64,000 bases of DNA from Streptomyces sp. CGMCC 4.7035. GTDB taxonomy: Bacteria; Actinomycetota; Actinomycetes; Streptomycetales; Streptomycetaceae. Within the stretch, counting starts at the first letter, position 1. Each line of letters starts with the position of its first letter. The position numbers and the translations under genes are program-made. This document shows positions 24,752 to 36,279 of this stretch, in pieces. The stretch lies in contig NZ_CP134053.1 of the NCBI RefSeq assembly GCF_031583065.1, forward strand, positions 620,001-684,000. Reading direction: 5' to 3'. The notes under the pieces are model-generated. The model worked only from the letters and a program-made list of their open reading frames with translations. It did no database searches and had not been told where the DNA came from.

Positions 24752-24767
24752 TGTGGTGCAGGTCACA
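24752..24767. promoter_or_regulatory. Crp-like site upstream of the NlpC/P60 gene
   Basis: TGTGGTGCAGGTCACA fits the GTG-N6-GNCAC pattern reported for Streptomyces Crp and differs by one base from TGTGA-N6-TCACA. It lies 240 bp upstream of the hydrolase start. Crp controls germination and growth genes in Streptomyces, including cell-wall functions; binding here is inferred. Confidence 0.4.
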
Positions 24768-24874
24768 GAACTGTCACCGTCGTGGCGGCGTCTCGCGCGC
24801 GGGCCGCATCTCTCTCGGCTCTCCCGGCCCACGAGCGCACACCCTCCCCGCTCCCGATTGCGCGCGACCCTCGC

Positions 24875-24977
24875 TCGTGAACGCGTGCACCCGCTCGTGA
24901 ATGGATGCCCCTTCGCTCGTGAACGCGTGCACGTGTCCACTTTCGTCCCCGTCGCTCCCCCTGATGTGTGAACGCGT
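24875..24977. promoter_or_regulatory. Cluster of Rex-operator-like repeats
   Basis: TCGTGAACGCGTGCACCC (24875-24892) and TCGTGAACGCGTGCACGT (24917-24934) share the core GTGAACGCGTGCAC, one base from the core of the Rex consensus TTGTGAACGCGTTCACAA. A third GTGAACGCGT is at 24968-24977, and a degenerate copy (TCGTGAATGG) begins at 24895. Outer bases are weaker than consensus. They lie 390-490 bp upstream of nuoA in an otherwise gene-free region (24513-25360) with lowered GC. Confidence 0.45.
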
Positions 24978-25208
24978 CTCTTTATCAAGGGATCTGGCTC
25001 AGTGCCAATTTGCCTTGGGCGCTCGGCGTTTGATAGTGCAAGGCCGCTCCGACCAGCGGTGACGAGCGAAAATGTCACCTCTTGGTGATCACTTGACTGC
25101 TTCGCGTAAGAAGATCACCGATCTTCCGACTTCATGATCCTTCGCCAGGTGGTGGAGATCACAAAGTACGTGCTGACCCCCGTGTCGCAGATCACATGGC
25201 GGCGGGCA

Positions 25209-25214
25209 TAAGAT
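25209..25214 (+). promoter_or_regulatory. Candidate -10 box of the nuo operon
   Basis: TAAGAT, close to the consensus TANNNT, lies 16 bp upstream of the Rex-type operator. No good -35 box is seen (TCGCAG at 18 bp). A second candidate pair is TTGCCT at 25010 with TAGTGC at 25034. If TAAGAT is used, the operator covers about +10 to +27, a position suited to repression. Confidence 0.3.
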
Positions 25215-25229
25215 GCGGGGCAGTTGGGC

Positions 25230-25247
25230 TTGTGACCTGCTTCACAT
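25230..25247. promoter_or_regulatory. Rex-type redox operator upstream of nuoA
   Basis: TTGTGACCTGCTTCACAT matches the Rex consensus TTGTGAACGCGTTCACAA at 13 of 18 bases, with both GTGA/TCAC half-sites intact. Rex senses the NADH/NAD ratio and represses respiratory genes in Streptomyces; the nuo operon is a reported Rex target. It also fits the classic TGTGA-N6-TCACA of Crp, so Crp cannot be excluded, but the Streptomyces Crp G (GNCAC) is missing. Confidence 0.7.
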
Positions 25248-25360
25248 GTACGCGATCTTCGCTGGGGCGAGCGGGGCTCGTGGGACCGGTGAGGCAGGTG
25301 GGACAGCTGAGCCCAGCGCAACCGCCAGCAGTCAGTGCCGACTGAGAGGAGCGAGGAGCG

Positions 25361-25720
25361 GTGAACGCGTATGCGCCCATCCTCGTACTGGGAGCCCTCG
25401 GGGCAGGCTTTGCGATCTTCTCCGTGGTCATGGCCACGCTGATCGGTCCGAAGCGGTACAACCGCGCCAAGCTCGACGCCTACGAGTGCGGTATCGAGCC
25501 GACCCCCACGCCGGCGGGCGGCGGGCGCTTCCCGATCAAGTACTACCTGACGGCGATGCTCTTCATCGTCTTCGACATCGAGATCGTCTTCCTCTACCCG
25601 TGGGCCGTCACCTTCGACGCCCTCGGGATTTTCGGGCTCGTGGAGATGCTGCTCTTCGTGCTCACCGTCTTCGTCGCGTACGCGTACGTATGGCGGCGCG
25701 GCGGCCTGGAATGGGACTGA
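25361..25720 (+). CDS. nuoA: NADH-quinone oxidoreductase subunit A
   Basis: 119 residues with three membrane helices. The conserved loop [20 protein letters not shown] after helix 1 (about residues 32-51) and the acidic [14 protein letters not shown] in helix 2 are diagnostic. It helps close the quinone cavity at the membrane interface of complex I. It is the first gene of the 14-gene operon; GTG at 25361 follows GAGGAGCG. Confidence 0.97.
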   Translation: MNAYAPILVLGALGAGFAIFSVVMATLIGPKRYNRAKLDAYECGIEPTPTPAGGGRFPIKYYLTAMLFIVFDIEIVFLYPWAVTFDALGIFGLVEMLLFVLTVFVAYAYVWRRGGLEWD

Positions 25721-25733
25721 GGGGCCTTTAGTC

Positions 25734-26284
<551 letters not shown>

Positions 26285-26288
<4 letters not shown>

Positions 26289-27085
26289 GCGACGCGAAGA
26301 GCAACGGCGCGAACACGCCGGGCAACGGCGTGAACGGTGCCCCGGCGAACGGCTCCGGCGAGGGCGGCGTCAACCCCGAGAAGGACCTCGGCGCCGCGAA
26401 CCTCCCCGGCATGCGCGGCGACCACGGCGAGGAGATCCGGGTCCAGCGCGGCATGTTCGGCGCCAACAACGGCGGCGACACCTCCGGCTACGGCGGCCTG
26501 GTCCGCTCCGTCCGGCTCCCCGGTGCGGCCACCCGCCCCTACGGCGGCTGGTTCGACGAGGTCGCCGACGAACTGGAGGGAGCCCTGGAGGAACAGGGAC
26601 TCGTCCCCGACAACGCCATCGACAAGACCGTCGTCGACCGCGGCGAGCTGACCTTCCACATCGAACGCGAGTACCTCGTCGCCGTCGCCCAGACCCTCCG
26701 CGACGATCCGGCGCTCCGCTTCGAACTGTGCACGGGCGTGAGCGGAGTGCACTACCCCGGCGACAAGGGCCGCGAGCTGCACGCCGTCTACCACCTGCGC
26801 TCGATCACCCACAACCGGTTGATCCGCCTGGAGGTCAGCGCTCCCGACGCCGACCCGCACATCCCGTCGCTCGTCTCCGTCTATCCCACGAACGACTGGC
26901 ACGAGCGCGAGACGTACGACTTCTTCGGCCTGGTCTTCGACGGCCACCCGGCACTGACGCGGATCATGATGCCCGACGACTGGCAGGGCTTCCCGCAGCG
27001 CAAGGACTACCCCCTCGGCGGCATCCCCGTCGAGTACAAGGGCGCCCAGATCCCGGCTCCGGACCAGCGGAGGTCGTACTCATGA
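26285..27085 (+). CDS. nuoC: NADH-quinone oxidoreductase subunit C
   Basis: 266 residues, separate from NuoD (fused in enterobacteria). The 30-kDa subunit signature is [20 protein letters not shown] with [18 protein letters not shown]. The first 60 or so residues are a low-complexity Asn/Gly-rich extension ([20 protein letters not shown]) absent from most homologues. It overlaps nuoB and nuoD by four bases each. Confidence 0.96.
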
Positions 27086-28413
27086 GCACGCACACCCCGT
27101 CCTCCGCCTCCGCGCGCGAGACCACCGAGGGCACCGTCTACACGGTCACCGGTGGCGACTGGGACGAGGTCGTCCAGTCCGCGGCCCGCGCCGACGACGA
27201 GCGCCTGATCGTCAACATGGGGCCCCAGCACCCGTCCACGCACGGGGTGCTCCGGCTCATCCTGGAGATCGAGGGCGAGACCGTCACCGAGGCCCGCTGC
27301 GGCATCGGCTACCTCCACACCGGCATCGAGAAGAACCTCGAATACCGCACGTGGACGCAGGGCACCACGTTCGTGACGCGCATGGACTACCTCACGCCGT
27401 TCTTCAACGAGACGGCGTACTGCCTCGCCGTCGAGAAGCTCCTCGGCATCGAGGACCAGGTCCCGGACCGCGCCACGATCCTGCGCGTGCTCCTGATGGA
27501 GCTGAACCGGATGTCCTCCCACCTGGTGTGCATCGCCACCGGAGGCATGGAGCTCGGCGCCACCACGATCATGATCTACGGCTTCCGTGACCGGGAACTG
27601 ATCCTCGACATCTACGAGCTGATCACCGGCCTGCGGATGAACCACGCCTACATCCGCCCCGGCGGACTCGCCCAGGACCTGCCGCCGGGTGCGGTGGACC
27701 AGATCCGCGAGTTCGTGAAGAAGATGAAGAAGAACCTCCCGGAGTACGACAAGCTCGCCACCGGGAACCCCATCTTCAAGGCCCGTATGCAGGACATCGG
27801 CTACCTCGACCTGGCCGGCTGCATGGCTCTCGGCGCCACCGGCCCGATCCTGCGTTCGGCGGGCCTGCCGCACGACCTGCGCAAGACACAGCCCTACTGC
27901 GGCTACGAGACGTACGACTTCGACGTCCCGACCGCCGACACCTGCGACGCCTACGGCCGCTTCCTCATCCGCCTGGAGGAGATGCGCCAGTCGCTGAGGA
28001 TCATCGAGCAGTGTCTGGACCGGCTCCAGCCCGGCCCGGTCATGGTCGCGGACAAGAAGATCGCCTGGCCCGCCCAGCTCGCCCTGGGACCGGACGGGCT
28101 CGGCAACTCCCTCGACCACATCAAGAAGATCATGGGCACCTCCATGGAGGCCCTGATCCACCACTTCAAGCTGGTGACCGAAGGCTTCCGCGTCCCGCCG
28201 GGACAGGCGTACGCGGCGGTCGAGTCACCCAAGGGCGAACTCGGTGTGCACGTCGTGTCCGACGGCGGCACCCGCCCCTACCGGGTCCACTTCCGCGACC
28301 CGTCCTTCACCAATCTGCAGGCCATGGCGGCGATGTGCGAGGGCGGCCAGGTCGCCGACGTGATCGTCGCCGTCGCGTCCATCGACCCCGTGATGGGAGG
28401 CGTCGACCGGTGA
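27082..28413 (+). CDS. nuoD: NADH-quinone oxidoreductase subunit D
   Basis: 443 residues, the 49-kDa subunit related to the large subunit of NiFe hydrogenases. [20 protein letters not shown] at about residues 45-64 forms the quinone-binding loop with the key His, and [16 protein letters not shown] is near 142. It forms the quinone pocket with NuoB. The start overlaps the nuoC stop by four bases. Confidence 0.97.
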   Translation: MSTHTPSSASARETTEGTVYTVTGGDWDEVVQSAARADDERLIVNMGPQHPSTHGVLRLILEIEGETVTEARCGIGYLHTGIEKNLEYRTWTQGTTFVTRMDYLTPFFNETAYCLAVEKLLGIEDQVPDRATILRVLLMELNRMSSHLVCIATGGMELGATTIMIYGFRDRELILDIYELITGLRMNHAYIRPGGLAQDLPPGAVDQIREFVKKMKKNLPEYDKLATGNPIFKARMQDIGYLDLAGCMALGATGPILRSAGLPHDLRKTQPYCGYETYDFDVPTADTCDAYGRFLIRLEEMRQSLRIIEQCLDRLQPGPVMVADKKIAWPAQLALGPDGLGNSLDHIKKIMGTSMEALIHHFKLVTEGFRVPPGQAYAAVESPKGELGVHVVSDGGTRPYRVHFRDPSFTNLQAMAAMCEGGQVADVIVAVASIDPVMGGVDR

Positions 28414-29297
28414 CCACCAGTTCTTCGGAGCGGGGCGTCAGCCTGGGCATGCCCGAGCTGCCCGCACCCGGCTACCCGGACGACGTCCGAGCCCGGCTGG
28501 AGGCGGACGCGCGCGAGGTCATCGCGCGTTACCCCGACTCCCGGTCCGCGCTCCTGCCGTTGCTGCACCTCGTGCAGTCGGAGGAGGGCCATGTCACGCG
28601 CACCGGGATGCGGTTCTGCGCGGAGATGCTGGACCTGACCACGGCCGAGGTCACCGCGGTCGCCACCTTCTACACCATGTACCGGCGCAAGCCGTCCGGT
28701 GACTACCAGGTGGGCGTCTGCACCAACACCCTGTGCGCCGTGATGGGCGGCGACGCGATCTTCTCCGCCCTCCAGGAGCACCTCGGCGTCGGCAACGGCG
28801 AGACCACCGACGACGGCAAGGTCACCCTGGAGCACATCGAGTGCAACGCGGCCTGCGACTACGCGCCGGTGGTCATGGTCAACTGGGAGTTCTTCGACGA
28901 CCAGACCCCCGAGAGCGCCAAGCGCCTCGTGGACGACCTGCGAGCGGGACGGCAGGTCGAACCGACCCGTGGCGCCCCCTTGTGCACCTTCAAGGAGACC
29001 GCCCGGATGCTGGCCGGCTTCCCCGACGAACGGGACGGGGCCGTCGAGGCGACCGGCAGCGCGGGCCCTGCCTCGCTGGTGGGGCTCCGGCTGGCCAAGG
29101 GGGAGACCGGCGCCGCGCGTGTGGTGCACCCGCGGGACGGCGGGCCGCACGACGAGCCACGGGACGGTGCGCCGGGGGACGCGGCGGTGCACGAGCCGTC
29201 ACCGGCCGAGCACCTCAGCTCGCACGACGCGCCGCAGGACACATCGGCCTCCGACCCTGCGCACCCGGCCGGGCCCGTCGACGAGGAGGGGCAGTGA
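28410..29297 (+). CDS. nuoE: NADH-quinone oxidoreductase subunit E
   Basis: 295 residues. The thioredoxin-like [2Fe-2S] domain (cluster N1a) occupies about residues 30-190 with cysteines in [12 protein letters not shown] and [15 protein letters not shown]. After it comes a tail of about 90 residues rich in Pro, Asp, His and Gly ([20 protein letters not shown]), not seen in canonical NuoE of 160-180 residues. The tail looks disordered. Part of the NADH-oxidising module with NuoF and NuoG. Confidence 0.96.
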   Translation: MTTSSSERGVSLGMPELPAPGYPDDVRARLEADAREVIARYPDSRSALLPLLHLVQSEEGHVTRTGMRFCAEMLDLTTAEVTAVATFYTMYRRKPSGDYQVGVCTNTLCAVMGGDAIFSALQEHLGVGNGETTDDGKVTLEHIECNAACDYAPVVMVNWEFFDDQTPESAKRLVDDLRAGRQVEPTRGAPLCTFKETARMLAGFPDERDGAVEATGSAGPASLVGLRLAKGETGAARVVHPRDGGPHDEPRDGAPGDAAVHEPSPAEHLSSHDAPQDTSASDPAHPAGPVDEEGQ

Positions 29298-30646
29298 TGA
29301 CCTTGGCACCCGAGATCAACGAGACCAGCCCCGAGAAGCTGCTGGTACCCGTGCTGTCGGCCTTCTGGGACGAGGAGAAGTCCTGGACGCTGGACGTCTA
29401 CCGAAGGCACGAGGGGTACGAGGGGCTCCGCAAGGCGCTCGCCATGTCGCCGGACGAGGTGATCGCCTACGTCAAGGACTCCGGACTGCGGGGGCGTGGC
29501 GGCGCGGGATTCCCGACGGGAATGAAGTGGCAGTTCATTCCCCAGGGCGATGGCAAGCCTCACTATCTAGTTGTCAACGCCGACGAATCGGAGCCCGGAA
29601 CGTGCAAGGACATTCCGCTCCTCTTCGCGAACCCGCACAGCCTCATCGAGGGCATTGTCATCGCGTGTTATGCCATCAGGTCGTCGCATGCCTTCATCTA
29701 TCTGCGTGGTGAAGTCGTCCCCATCCTGCGGCGGTTGCACTCGGCCGTGCGCGAGGCCTACGCGGCGGGCTACCTCGGCGAGAACATCCTGGGCAGCGGA
29801 CTCGACCTCGAACTCACCGTGCACGCGGGCGCGGGCGCGTACATCTGCGGTGAGGAGACCGCACTGCTCGACTCGCTCGAAGGCCGCCGTGGTCAACCGC
29901 GGCTTCGTCCCCCCTTCCCTGCCGTCGCGGGCCTCTACGCGTGCCCGACTGTCGTGAACAACGTCGAGTCGATCGCGTCGGTTCCCGCGATTCTGAACCG
30001 GGGCAAGGAATGGTTCCGGTCGATGGGCAGTGACAGGTCCCCGGGCTTCACGCTCTACTCGCTCAGCGGCCATGTCGCGAGCCCCGGCCAGTACGAGGCC
30101 CCGCTCGGGATCACACTCCGCCAGCTGCTCGACATGAGCGGCGGCATGCGCCCCGGCCACCGGCTCAAGTTCTGGACGCCGGGCGGCTCCTCGACTCCGA
30201 TGTTCACCGACGAGCACCTCGACGTCCCGCTGGACTACGAGGGCGTGGGCGCCGCCGGTTCCATGCTCGGCACCAAGGCCCTGCAGTGCTTCGACGAGAC
30301 GACCTGCGTGGTCCGTGCCGTCACCCGCTGGACCGAGTTCTACGCCCACGAGTCCTGCGGCAAGTGCACGCCGTGCCGCGAAGGGACCTACTGGCTCGTC
30401 CAGTTGCTGCGGGACATCGAGGCCGGCAAGGGCGTCATGTCCGACCTCGACAAGCTGAACGACATCGCCGACAACATCAACGGCAAGTCCTTCTGCGCCC
30501 TCGGCGACGGCGCGGCCTCGCCGATCTTCTCCTCTCTCAAGTACTTCCGCGAGGAGTACGAGGAGCACATCACGGGCCGGGGCTGCCCCTTCGACCCGGC
30601 CAAGTCCACGGCCTGGGCGGACAAGCCCGCGGAGGTGACCGCATGA
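29297..30646 (+). CDS. nuoF: NADH-quinone oxidoreductase subunit F
   Basis: 449 residues, the NADH- and FMN-binding subunit. [16 protein letters not shown] (about 67-82) binds NADH and [23 protein letters not shown] (near 180-199) holds FMN, and [12 protein letters not shown] (near 355-366) with a later Cys (KSFCALGDG) binds cluster N3. ATG at 29297 overlaps the nuoE stop by one base. GC3 dips slightly around 29500-29700 but the frame is intact. Confidence 0.97.
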   Translation: MTLAPEINETSPEKLLVPVLSAFWDEEKSWTLDVYRRHEGYEGLRKALAMSPDEVIAYVKDSGLRGRGGAGFPTGMKWQFIPQGDGKPHYLVVNADESEPGTCKDIPLLFANPHSLIEGIVIACYAIRSSHAFIYLRGEVVPILRRLHSAVREAYAAGYLGENILGSGLDLELTVHAGAGAYICGEETALLDSLEGRRGQPRLRPPFPAVAGLYACPTVVNNVESIASVPAILNRGKEWFRSMGSDRSPGFTLYSLSGHVASPGQYEAPLGITLRQLLDMSGGMRPGHRLKFWTPGGSSTPMFTDEHLDVPLDYEGVGAAGSMLGTKALQCFDETTCVVRAVTRWTEFYAHESCGKCTPCREGTYWLVQLLRDIEAGKGVMSDLDKLNDIADNINGKSFCALGDGAASPIFSSLKYFREEYEEHITGRGCPFDPAKSTAWADKPAEVTA

Positions 30647-33147
30647 CTGTGACCACCAGCGCTCCCACGGGAGGGGGAGAGGCGGCGGTCCCGCCGGAGG
30701 ACCTCGTCACGCTGACGGTCGACGGCATCGAGATCAGCGTGCCCAAGGGCACCCTGGTCATCCGGGCCGCCGAACAGCTCGGCATCGAGATCCCCCGGTT
30801 CTGCGACCACCCCCTCCTCGCCCCGGCCGGCGCCTGCCGCCAGTGCATCGTCGAGGTCGAGGGCCAGCGCAAGCCCATGGCGTCGTGCACGATCACGTGT
30901 ACGGACGGGATGGTGGTGAAGACCCACCTCACCTCGCCGGTCGCGGAGAAGGCCCAGAAGGGTGTGATGGAGCTCCTGCTCATCAACCACCCGCTGGACT
31001 GCCCGGTCTGCGACAAGGGCGGCGAGTGCCCGCTGCAGAACCAGGCCATGTCGCACGGCAACGCGGAGTCCCGCTTCGAGGGCCGCAAGCGCACGTACGA
31101 GAAGCCCGTCCCGATCTCCACCCAGGTGCTGCTCGACCGCGAGCGGTGCGTGCTGTGCGCCCGCTGCACCCGGTTCTCCAACCAGATCGCGGGCGACCCG
31201 ATGATCGAACTGCTCGAACGGGGCGCGCTCCAGCAGGTCGGCACCGGCGAGGGCGACCCCTTCGAGTCGTACTTCTCCGGGAACACCATCCAGATCTGCC
31301 CGGTCGGCGCGCTCACGTCGGCGGCGTACCGCTTCCGCTCCCGCCCCTTCGACCTCGTCTCGTCGCCGTCCGTGTGCGAGCACTGCTCCGGCGGCTGCGC
31401 GACCCGCACGGACCACCGGCGCGGCAAGGTCATGCGGCGCCTCGCGGCCGACGACCCCGAGGTCAACGAGGAGTGGATCTGCGACAAGGGACGGTTCGCC
31501 TTCCGGTACGCGCAGCTCAAGGACCGGCTCGACACGCCGCTGGTGCGGGGCGAGTCCGGTGAGCTGGAGCCCGTGTCCTGGCCGGAGGCGCTTGAGGCCG
31601 CCGCCCAGGGCCTGCTCGCCGCGCGCGGCCGGGCGGGTGTGCTGACCGGCGGCCGGCTCACCGTCGAGGACGCCTACGCGTACAGCAAGTTCGCGCGCGT
31701 GGCGCTCGACACGAACGACATCGACTTCCGCGCGCGTGTGCACAGCGCCGAGGAGGCCGACTTCCTGGCCGCCCGGGTCGCGGGACACGGCCGTGACCTC
31801 GACGGCACGGGCGTCACGTACACCTCTTTGGAGAAGGCGCCTGCCGTCCTGCTCGTCGGGTTCGAGGCCGAGGAGGAGGCACCCGGCGTCTTCCTGCGGC
31901 TGCGCAAGGCCTGGCGGGGACACGGACAGCGGGTCTTCTCGCTCGCCACGCACGCCACCCGGGGTCTGACGAAGGCCGGCGGCACGCTGCTGCCCACCGC
32001 GCCCGGCACCGAGACCGAGTGGCTGGACGCCCTCGCGAGCGGGGTCGGGCTGGAGGAGGACGGTGTGCGGGCCGCCGAGGCGCTGCGCGCCGAGGGCGCG
32101 GTGATCGTCGTCGGTGAACGCCTGGCCGGTGTGGCGGGCGGGCTCACCGCCGCCGTACGGGCCGCGGCCGCGACCGGCGCCTCGCTGGCGTGGATCCCGC
32201 GCCGGGCCGGAGAGCGCGGCGCGATCGAGGTGGGCGCGCTGCCGTCGCTGCTGCCGGGTGGACGTCCGGCCACCGACCCGCGTGCGCGGGACGAGGTCGC
32301 CGCCGTCTGGGGCGTCGCCCAGCTTCCGCACCACTACGGCCGTGACACGGACCGGATCGTCGAGGCCGCGGCCACCGGCGAACTGCGGGCCCTGGTGGTT
32401 GCCGGTGTCGAGGTCGCCGACCTGCCCGATCCGGCACGCGCGCGTGAAGCCCTCGACGCGGTGCGCTTCCTGGTCTCGCTCGAACTGCGTCCCAGCGACA
32501 TCACCGAGCACGCGGATGTGGTGCTGCCGGTCGCGGCGGTCGCCGAGAAGGCCGGCACCTTCCTCAACTGGGAGGGCCGGGTCCGCCTCTTCGAGGCCGC
32601 GCTCAAGCCCGACCAGATGACCCGCTCCCTGGCGCCCACCGACCTGCGGGTGCTCCAGATGCTCGCCGACGCCATGGACGTGCACCTTGGGCTGCCCGAT
32701 CTGCGCACCGCGCGCGCGGAACTGGACCGGCTCGGCGCCTGGGACGGCCTGCGGGCCACCGACCCCCTGGCCATCGCCGCACAGTTGCCCCGCCCGGCCG
32801 CCGGGGAGGCCGTGCTCGCCGGCCACCGGTTGCTGCTCGACCAGGGCCGCCTCCAGGAGGGCGACGACGCGCTCGTCGGCACGCGGCACGCCGCACACGC
32901 GCGCGTGTCGGCCGCCACCGCCGCCGAAGCGGGCGTCGAGAACGGCGGCGTCCTGGCCGTGAGCGGCCCGTCCGGGACCGTCGAACTCCCGCTGGAGATC
33001 ACCGAGATGCCCGACCGCGTGGTCTGGCTCCCGCTGAACTCCACGGGTGGAGGCGTCGCCTCCGACACCGGGGCGCTGCCCGGCACCCTCGTCCGCATCG
33101 GCCCGGCGACCCTCACCGCCGAAGCCCCCAAGGAGGTGGAGGCATGA
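30643..33147 (+). CDS. nuoG: NADH-quinone oxidoreductase subunit G
   Basis: 834 residues. The N-terminal [2Fe-2S] N1b ligands are in [20 protein letters not shown], followed by His/Cys cluster N5 ([16 protein letters not shown]), two-cysteine blocks for N4 (CVLCARC and QICPVGAL), and CEHCSGGCA with WICDKGRF, the ligands of the extra cluster N7. The molybdopterin-oxidoreductase-like domain follows from about residue 280 without active-site residues. N7 is present in some bacteria only (Escherichia coli, Thermus). The largest subunit of the operon. Confidence 0.97.
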   Translation: MTVTTSAPTGGGEAAVPPEDLVTLTVDGIEISVPKGTLVIRAAEQLGIEIPRFCDHPLLAPAGACRQCIVEVEGQRKPMASCTITCTDGMVVKTHLTSPVAEKAQKGVMELLLINHPLDCPVCDKGGECPLQNQAMSHGNAESRFEGRKRTYEKPVPISTQVLLDRERCVLCARCTRFSNQIAGDPMIELLERGALQQVGTGEGDPFESYFSGNTIQICPVGALTSAAYRFRSRPFDLVSSPSVCEHCSGGCATRTDHRRGKVMRRLAADDPEVNEEWICDKGRFAFRYAQLKDRLDTPLVRGESGELEPVSWPEALEAAAQGLLAARGRAGVLTGGRLTVEDAYAYSKFARVALDTNDIDFRARVHSAEEADFLAARVAGHGRDLDGTGVTYTSLEKAPAVLLVGFEAEEEAPGVFLRLRKAWRGHGQRVFSLATHATRGLTKAGGTLLPTAPGTETEWLDALASGVGLEEDGVRAAEALRAEGAVIVVGERLAGVAGGLTAAVRAAAATGASLAWIPRRAGERGAIEVGALPSLLPGGRPATDPRARDEVAAVWGVAQLPHHYGRDTDRIVEAAATGELRALVVAGVEVADLPDPARAREALDAVRFLVSLELRPSDITEHADVVLPVAAVAEKAGTFLNWEGRVRLFEAALKPDQMTRSLAPTDLRVLQMLADAMDVHLGLPDLRTARAELDRLGAWDGLRATDPLAIAAQLPRPAAGEAVLAGHRLLLDQGRLQEGDDALVGTRHAAHARVSAATAAEAGVENGGVLAVSGPSGTVELPLEITEMPDRVVWLPLNSTGGGVASDTGALPGTLVRIGPATLTAEAPKEVEA

Positions 33148-34508
33148 GCCCGTACCTTGCCGCTGAAGACCTCTCGATGTTCGGCCGCGATCCCTGGTGG
33201 CTGGTCGTCATCAAGGCGGTGTTCTGCTTCGCCTTCCTGATGGTGACCGTGCTGTTCTCCATCGTCTGGGAGCGCAAGGTCGTCGCCTGGATGCAGCTGC
33301 GCATCGGACCCAACCGGCACGGCCCCTGGGGCATGCTCCAGTCGCTCGCCGACGGCATCAAGCTGATGCTCAAGGAAGACGTCATCGTCAAGCGCGCGGA
33401 CAAGGTGGTCTACGTCCTCGCGCCGATCGTCGCGGCCATCCCGGCCTTCATGGCGATCGCGGTGATCCCCTTCGGGCCCGCCGGCAACGAGATCTCGATC
33501 TTCGGTCACCGCACCGCGATGCAGCTCACCGACCTGCCGATCGCGGCGCTCTACATCCTCGCGGTCGCCTCGGTCGGCATCTACGGCATCGTCCTCGCGG
33601 GCTGGAGCTCCGGGTCCACGTACCCGTTGCTGGGCGGCCTGCGGTCCTGTGCACAGATGATCTCGTACGAGATCGCCATGGGCGCCGCCTTCGCCTCCGT
33701 GTTCCTCTACTCGGGGTCGATGTCGACGTCGAGGATCGTCGAGCAGCAGCACGACCGCTGGTACATCCTGCTGCTGCCGGTCTCCTTCATCATCTACATC
33801 GTCACGATGGTCGGCGAGACCAACCGCGCCCCCTTCGACATGCCAGAGTCCGAGGGCGACCTGGTCGGCGGCTTCAACACCGAGTACTCGTCGATCAAGT
33901 TCGCGATGTTCATGCTGGCCGAGTACGTGAACATGGTGACGGTCTCGGCCGTGTCGACCACGCTCTTCCTCGGCGGTTGGCGGGCACCGTGGCCGATCAG
34001 CGGCTTCTGGGAGGGCGCGAACCACGGCTGGTGGCCGTTGCTCTGGTTCGTCGTCAAGGTCCAGCTGCTGCTGTTCTTCTTCATCTGGCTGCGCGGCACG
34101 CTCCCGCGCGTCCGCTACGACCAGCTGATGAAGCTCGGCTGGAAGGTCCTCATCCCGGTGTCCGTGGTCTGGCTGATGCTCGTCGCGACCGTACGGGCGC
34201 TTCGAAACGAAAACTACGGTTTCAGCGATATCGCCCTGTACGTCGTCGGCGGCGTCCTCGCGCTGCTGCTGGTGTCGTTCGTCATCGACACGTTCCGCGA
34301 GAAGACGAAGGAGGCCTCGCCGCCCGCCGAGGGGCCAGCCGCCTTCGACCCGATGGCGGGCGGATTCCCCGTACCGCCACTGCCCGGACAGACGCTGCCG
34401 CCGGTGCCGCGTCGCCGTTCGCGCGGGGAGCGGGAGCTGATTGTCAGTGGTGGGCCGGACACTGTCAGTGACGGATCTTCGGATGGAAAGGAGGCGTCCG
34501 ATGGCTGA
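33144..34508 (+). CDS. nuoH: NADH-quinone oxidoreductase subunit H
   Basis: 454 residues with eight membrane helices. Conserved signatures are [20 protein letters not shown] near residues 45-64, [16 protein letters not shown] near 170-185 and [20 protein letters not shown] near 226-245, which line the quinone channel. The C-terminus after the last helix is longer than usual by about 60 residues (proline-rich, [14 protein letters not shown]). It overlaps nuoI by eight bases. Confidence 0.97.
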   Translation: MSPYLAAEDLSMFGRDPWWLVVIKAVFCFAFLMVTVLFSIVWERKVVAWMQLRIGPNRHGPWGMLQSLADGIKLMLKEDVIVKRADKVVYVLAPIVAAIPAFMAIAVIPFGPAGNEISIFGHRTAMQLTDLPIAALYILAVASVGIYGIVLAGWSSGSTYPLLGGLRSCAQMISYEIAMGAAFASVFLYSGSMSTSRIVEQQHDRWYILLLPVSFIIYIVTMVGETNRAPFDMPESEGDLVGGFNTEYSSIKFAMFMLAEYVNMVTVSAVSTTLFLGGWRAPWPISGFWEGANHGWWPLLWFVVKVQLLLFFFIWLRGTLPRVRYDQLMKLGWKVLIPVSVVWLMLVATVRALRNENYGFSDIALYVVGGVLALLLVSFVIDTFREKTKEASPPAEGPAAFDPMAGGFPVPPLPGQTLPPVPRRRSRGERELIVSGGPDTVSDGSSDGKEASDG

Positions 34509-35130
34509 GGAGCCCAAGGAGACCAAGCCCGGTTTCCAGAACCCTGTGGCCGGCTTCGGCGTGACCTTCAAGGCCATGTTCAAGAAGCGGCTCACCGAGC
34601 AGTACCCGGAGCAGCAGAAGACCACGGCTCCGCGGTTCCACGGGCGGCACCAGCTCAACCGCCATCCGGACGGCCTGGAGAAGTGCGTCGGCTGCGAGCT
34701 GTGCGCCTGGGCCTGCCCCGCCGACGCGATCTATGTGGAGGGCGCGGACAACACGGAAGAGGAGCGCTACTCGCCGGGCGAGCGGTACGGGCGGGTGTAC
34801 CAGATCAACTACGCCCGCTGCATCCTGTGCGGTCTGTGCATCGAGGCGTGCCCCACGCGGGCGCTCACGATGACGAACCAGTTCGAGCTGGCGGACTCCA
34901 GCCGCGCCAACCTCATCTACACCAAGGAACAGCTGCTCGCCGGCCTCGAAGAGGGCATGGTCGACACACCCCACGCCATCTACCCGGGGACGGACGAGCA
35001 GGACTACTACCGGGGCCTGGTGACGGAGGCCGCGCCCGGCACCGTACGCCAGGTCGCGGTGTCGAAGGGCGAGCAGCATCAATCGGCAGGCCCTTCGGGC
35101 GCGGCAGAAGAACAGGGGGCGGACGCATGA
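34501..35130 (+). CDS. nuoI: NADH-quinone oxidoreductase subunit I
   Basis: 209 residues. Two [4Fe-4S] ferredoxin motifs, [12 protein letters not shown] at about 62-73 and [12 protein letters not shown] at about 107-118, bind clusters N6a and N6b and carry electrons to N2. ATG at 34501 starts inside the last codons of nuoH and has AAAGGAGGC upstream. The Gln/Gly/Ala-rich tail is typical for actinobacteria. Confidence 0.97.
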   Translation: MAEEPKETKPGFQNPVAGFGVTFKAMFKKRLTEQYPEQQKTTAPRFHGRHQLNRHPDGLEKCVGCELCAWACPADAIYVEGADNTEEERYSPGERYGRVYQINYARCILCGLCIEACPTRALTMTNQFELADSSRANLIYTKEQLLAGLEEGMVDTPHAIYPGTDEQDYYRGLVTEAAPGTVRQVAVSKGEQHQSAGPSGAAEEQGADA

Positions 35131-35969
35131 GCGCCCAACTCGCCGCCTACTCCACCTCCACCGGAGAGGCCTTCCAGTTCTGGGTCCTGGGCACCGTCGC
35201 GGTGATCGGCGCCCTGTGCACCGTCTTCATGAAGAAGGCCGTGCACAGTGCCCTCTGCCTGGCCGGCACCATGATCGTGCTGGCGGTGTTCTACCTCGCC
35301 AACGGCGCCTACTTCCTCGGGATCGTGCAGATCGTCGTCTACACCGGCGCGATCATGATGCTGTTCCTGTTCGTGGTGATGCTGGTCGGCGTGACCGCGG
35401 CGGACTCCCTGAAGGAAACCATCAAGGGCCAGCGCTGGCTGGCCCTTGTGTGCGGGCTCGGCTTCGGCATCCTGCTCCTCGCGGGCATCGGCAACGCGTC
35501 CCTGAAGGAGTTCAACGGCCTGGGCCAGGCGAACGCGAACGGCAATGTGGAGGGCCTGGCCGCCCTCATCTTCACCAAGTACGTGTTCGCCTTCGAAATC
35601 ACCGGCGCCCTGCTCATCACGGCCGCGGTCGGCGCCATGGTGCTCACCCACCGCGAGCGCACCGAGCGCGCCAAGACCCAGCGCGAGCTGTCCGAGCAGC
35701 GCGTACGGGAGGGCAAGCACCTTCCGCCGCTGCCCGCGCCCGGCGTCTACGCCCGGCACAACGCGGTGGACATCGCGGGCCTCCTCCCGGACGGCACCCC
35801 GTCCGAGCTGAGCGTCAACAAGACGCTGCGCGACCGCGGTCAGATCCGTGACGTGTCCGACGAGGCGCTCGGCGATCTGAAGGCCCTGGAGCAGCGCACC
35901 GCCGAGCGCCTGGAGCGGACCGAGGGCAAGCGGTCGGCGCTCAAGAGGACCGAGGAGGCGTCGAAGTGA
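35127..35969 (+). CDS. nuoJ: NADH-quinone oxidoreductase subunit J
   Basis: 280 residues. Five membrane helices in the first 170 residues, with the conserved [20 protein letters not shown] in helix 3. The last 100 residues (after [20 protein letters not shown]) are a charged, probably helical cytoplasmic extension not present in Escherichia coli NuoJ (184 residues). It overlaps nuoI and nuoK by four bases. Confidence 0.96.
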   Translation: MSAQLAAYSTSTGEAFQFWVLGTVAVIGALCTVFMKKAVHSALCLAGTMIVLAVFYLANGAYFLGIVQIVVYTGAIMMLFLFVVMLVGVTAADSLKETIKGQRWLALVCGLGFGILLLAGIGNASLKEFNGLGQANANGNVEGLAALIFTKYVFAFEITGALLITAAVGAMVLTHRERTERAKTQRELSEQRVREGKHLPPLPAPGVYARHNAVDIAGLLPDGTPSELSVNKTLRDRGQIRDVSDEALGDLKALEQRTAERLERTEGKRSALKRTEEASK

Positions 35970-36265
35970 ACCCGGTCAACTACCTCTATCTCGCCGCTCT
36001 GTTGTTCACGATCGGCGCGACCGGCGTGCTGATCCGGCGGAACGCGATCGTGGTGTTCATGTGCATCGAGCTCATGCTCAACGCCTGCAATCTCGCGTTC
36101 GTCGCGTTCTCCCGGATGCACGGCAATCTCGACGGCCAGATCATCGCCTTCTTCACGATGGTCGTCGCCGCCGCGGAGGTCGTGGTCGGGCTCGCGATCA
36201 TCGTGTCGCTGTTCCGTACCCGCCATTCGGCCTCGGTCGACGACGCCAGCCTGATGAAGCTGTAA
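35966..36265 (+). CDS. nuoK: NADH-quinone oxidoreductase subunit K
   Basis: 99 residues, three membrane helices. The two proton-channel glutamates are in [13 protein letters not shown] (helix 2) and [13 protein letters not shown] (helix 3). Related to MrpC antiporter subunits. GTG start at 35966 overlapping nuoJ. Confidence 0.97.
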   Translation: MNPVNYLYLAALLFTIGATGVLIRRNAIVVFMCIELMLNACNLAFVAFSRMHGNLDGQIIAFFTMVVAAAEVVVGLAIIVSLFRTRHSASVDDASLMKL

Positions 36266-36279
36266 GGGGTCGCTGAATC

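Noticed and set aside
24513..24760. c-di-AMP riboswitch before the NlpC/P60 gene
   Set aside because: Such hydrolases often have one, but the ydaO blocks (CCCGAACCCGACAGC and GGGGTGAA) were looked for and are not here.
24743..25078. 111-codon minus ORF upstream of nuoA
   Set aside because: Lower GC at third positions than real genes and no domain; the region is better explained as regulatory DNA.
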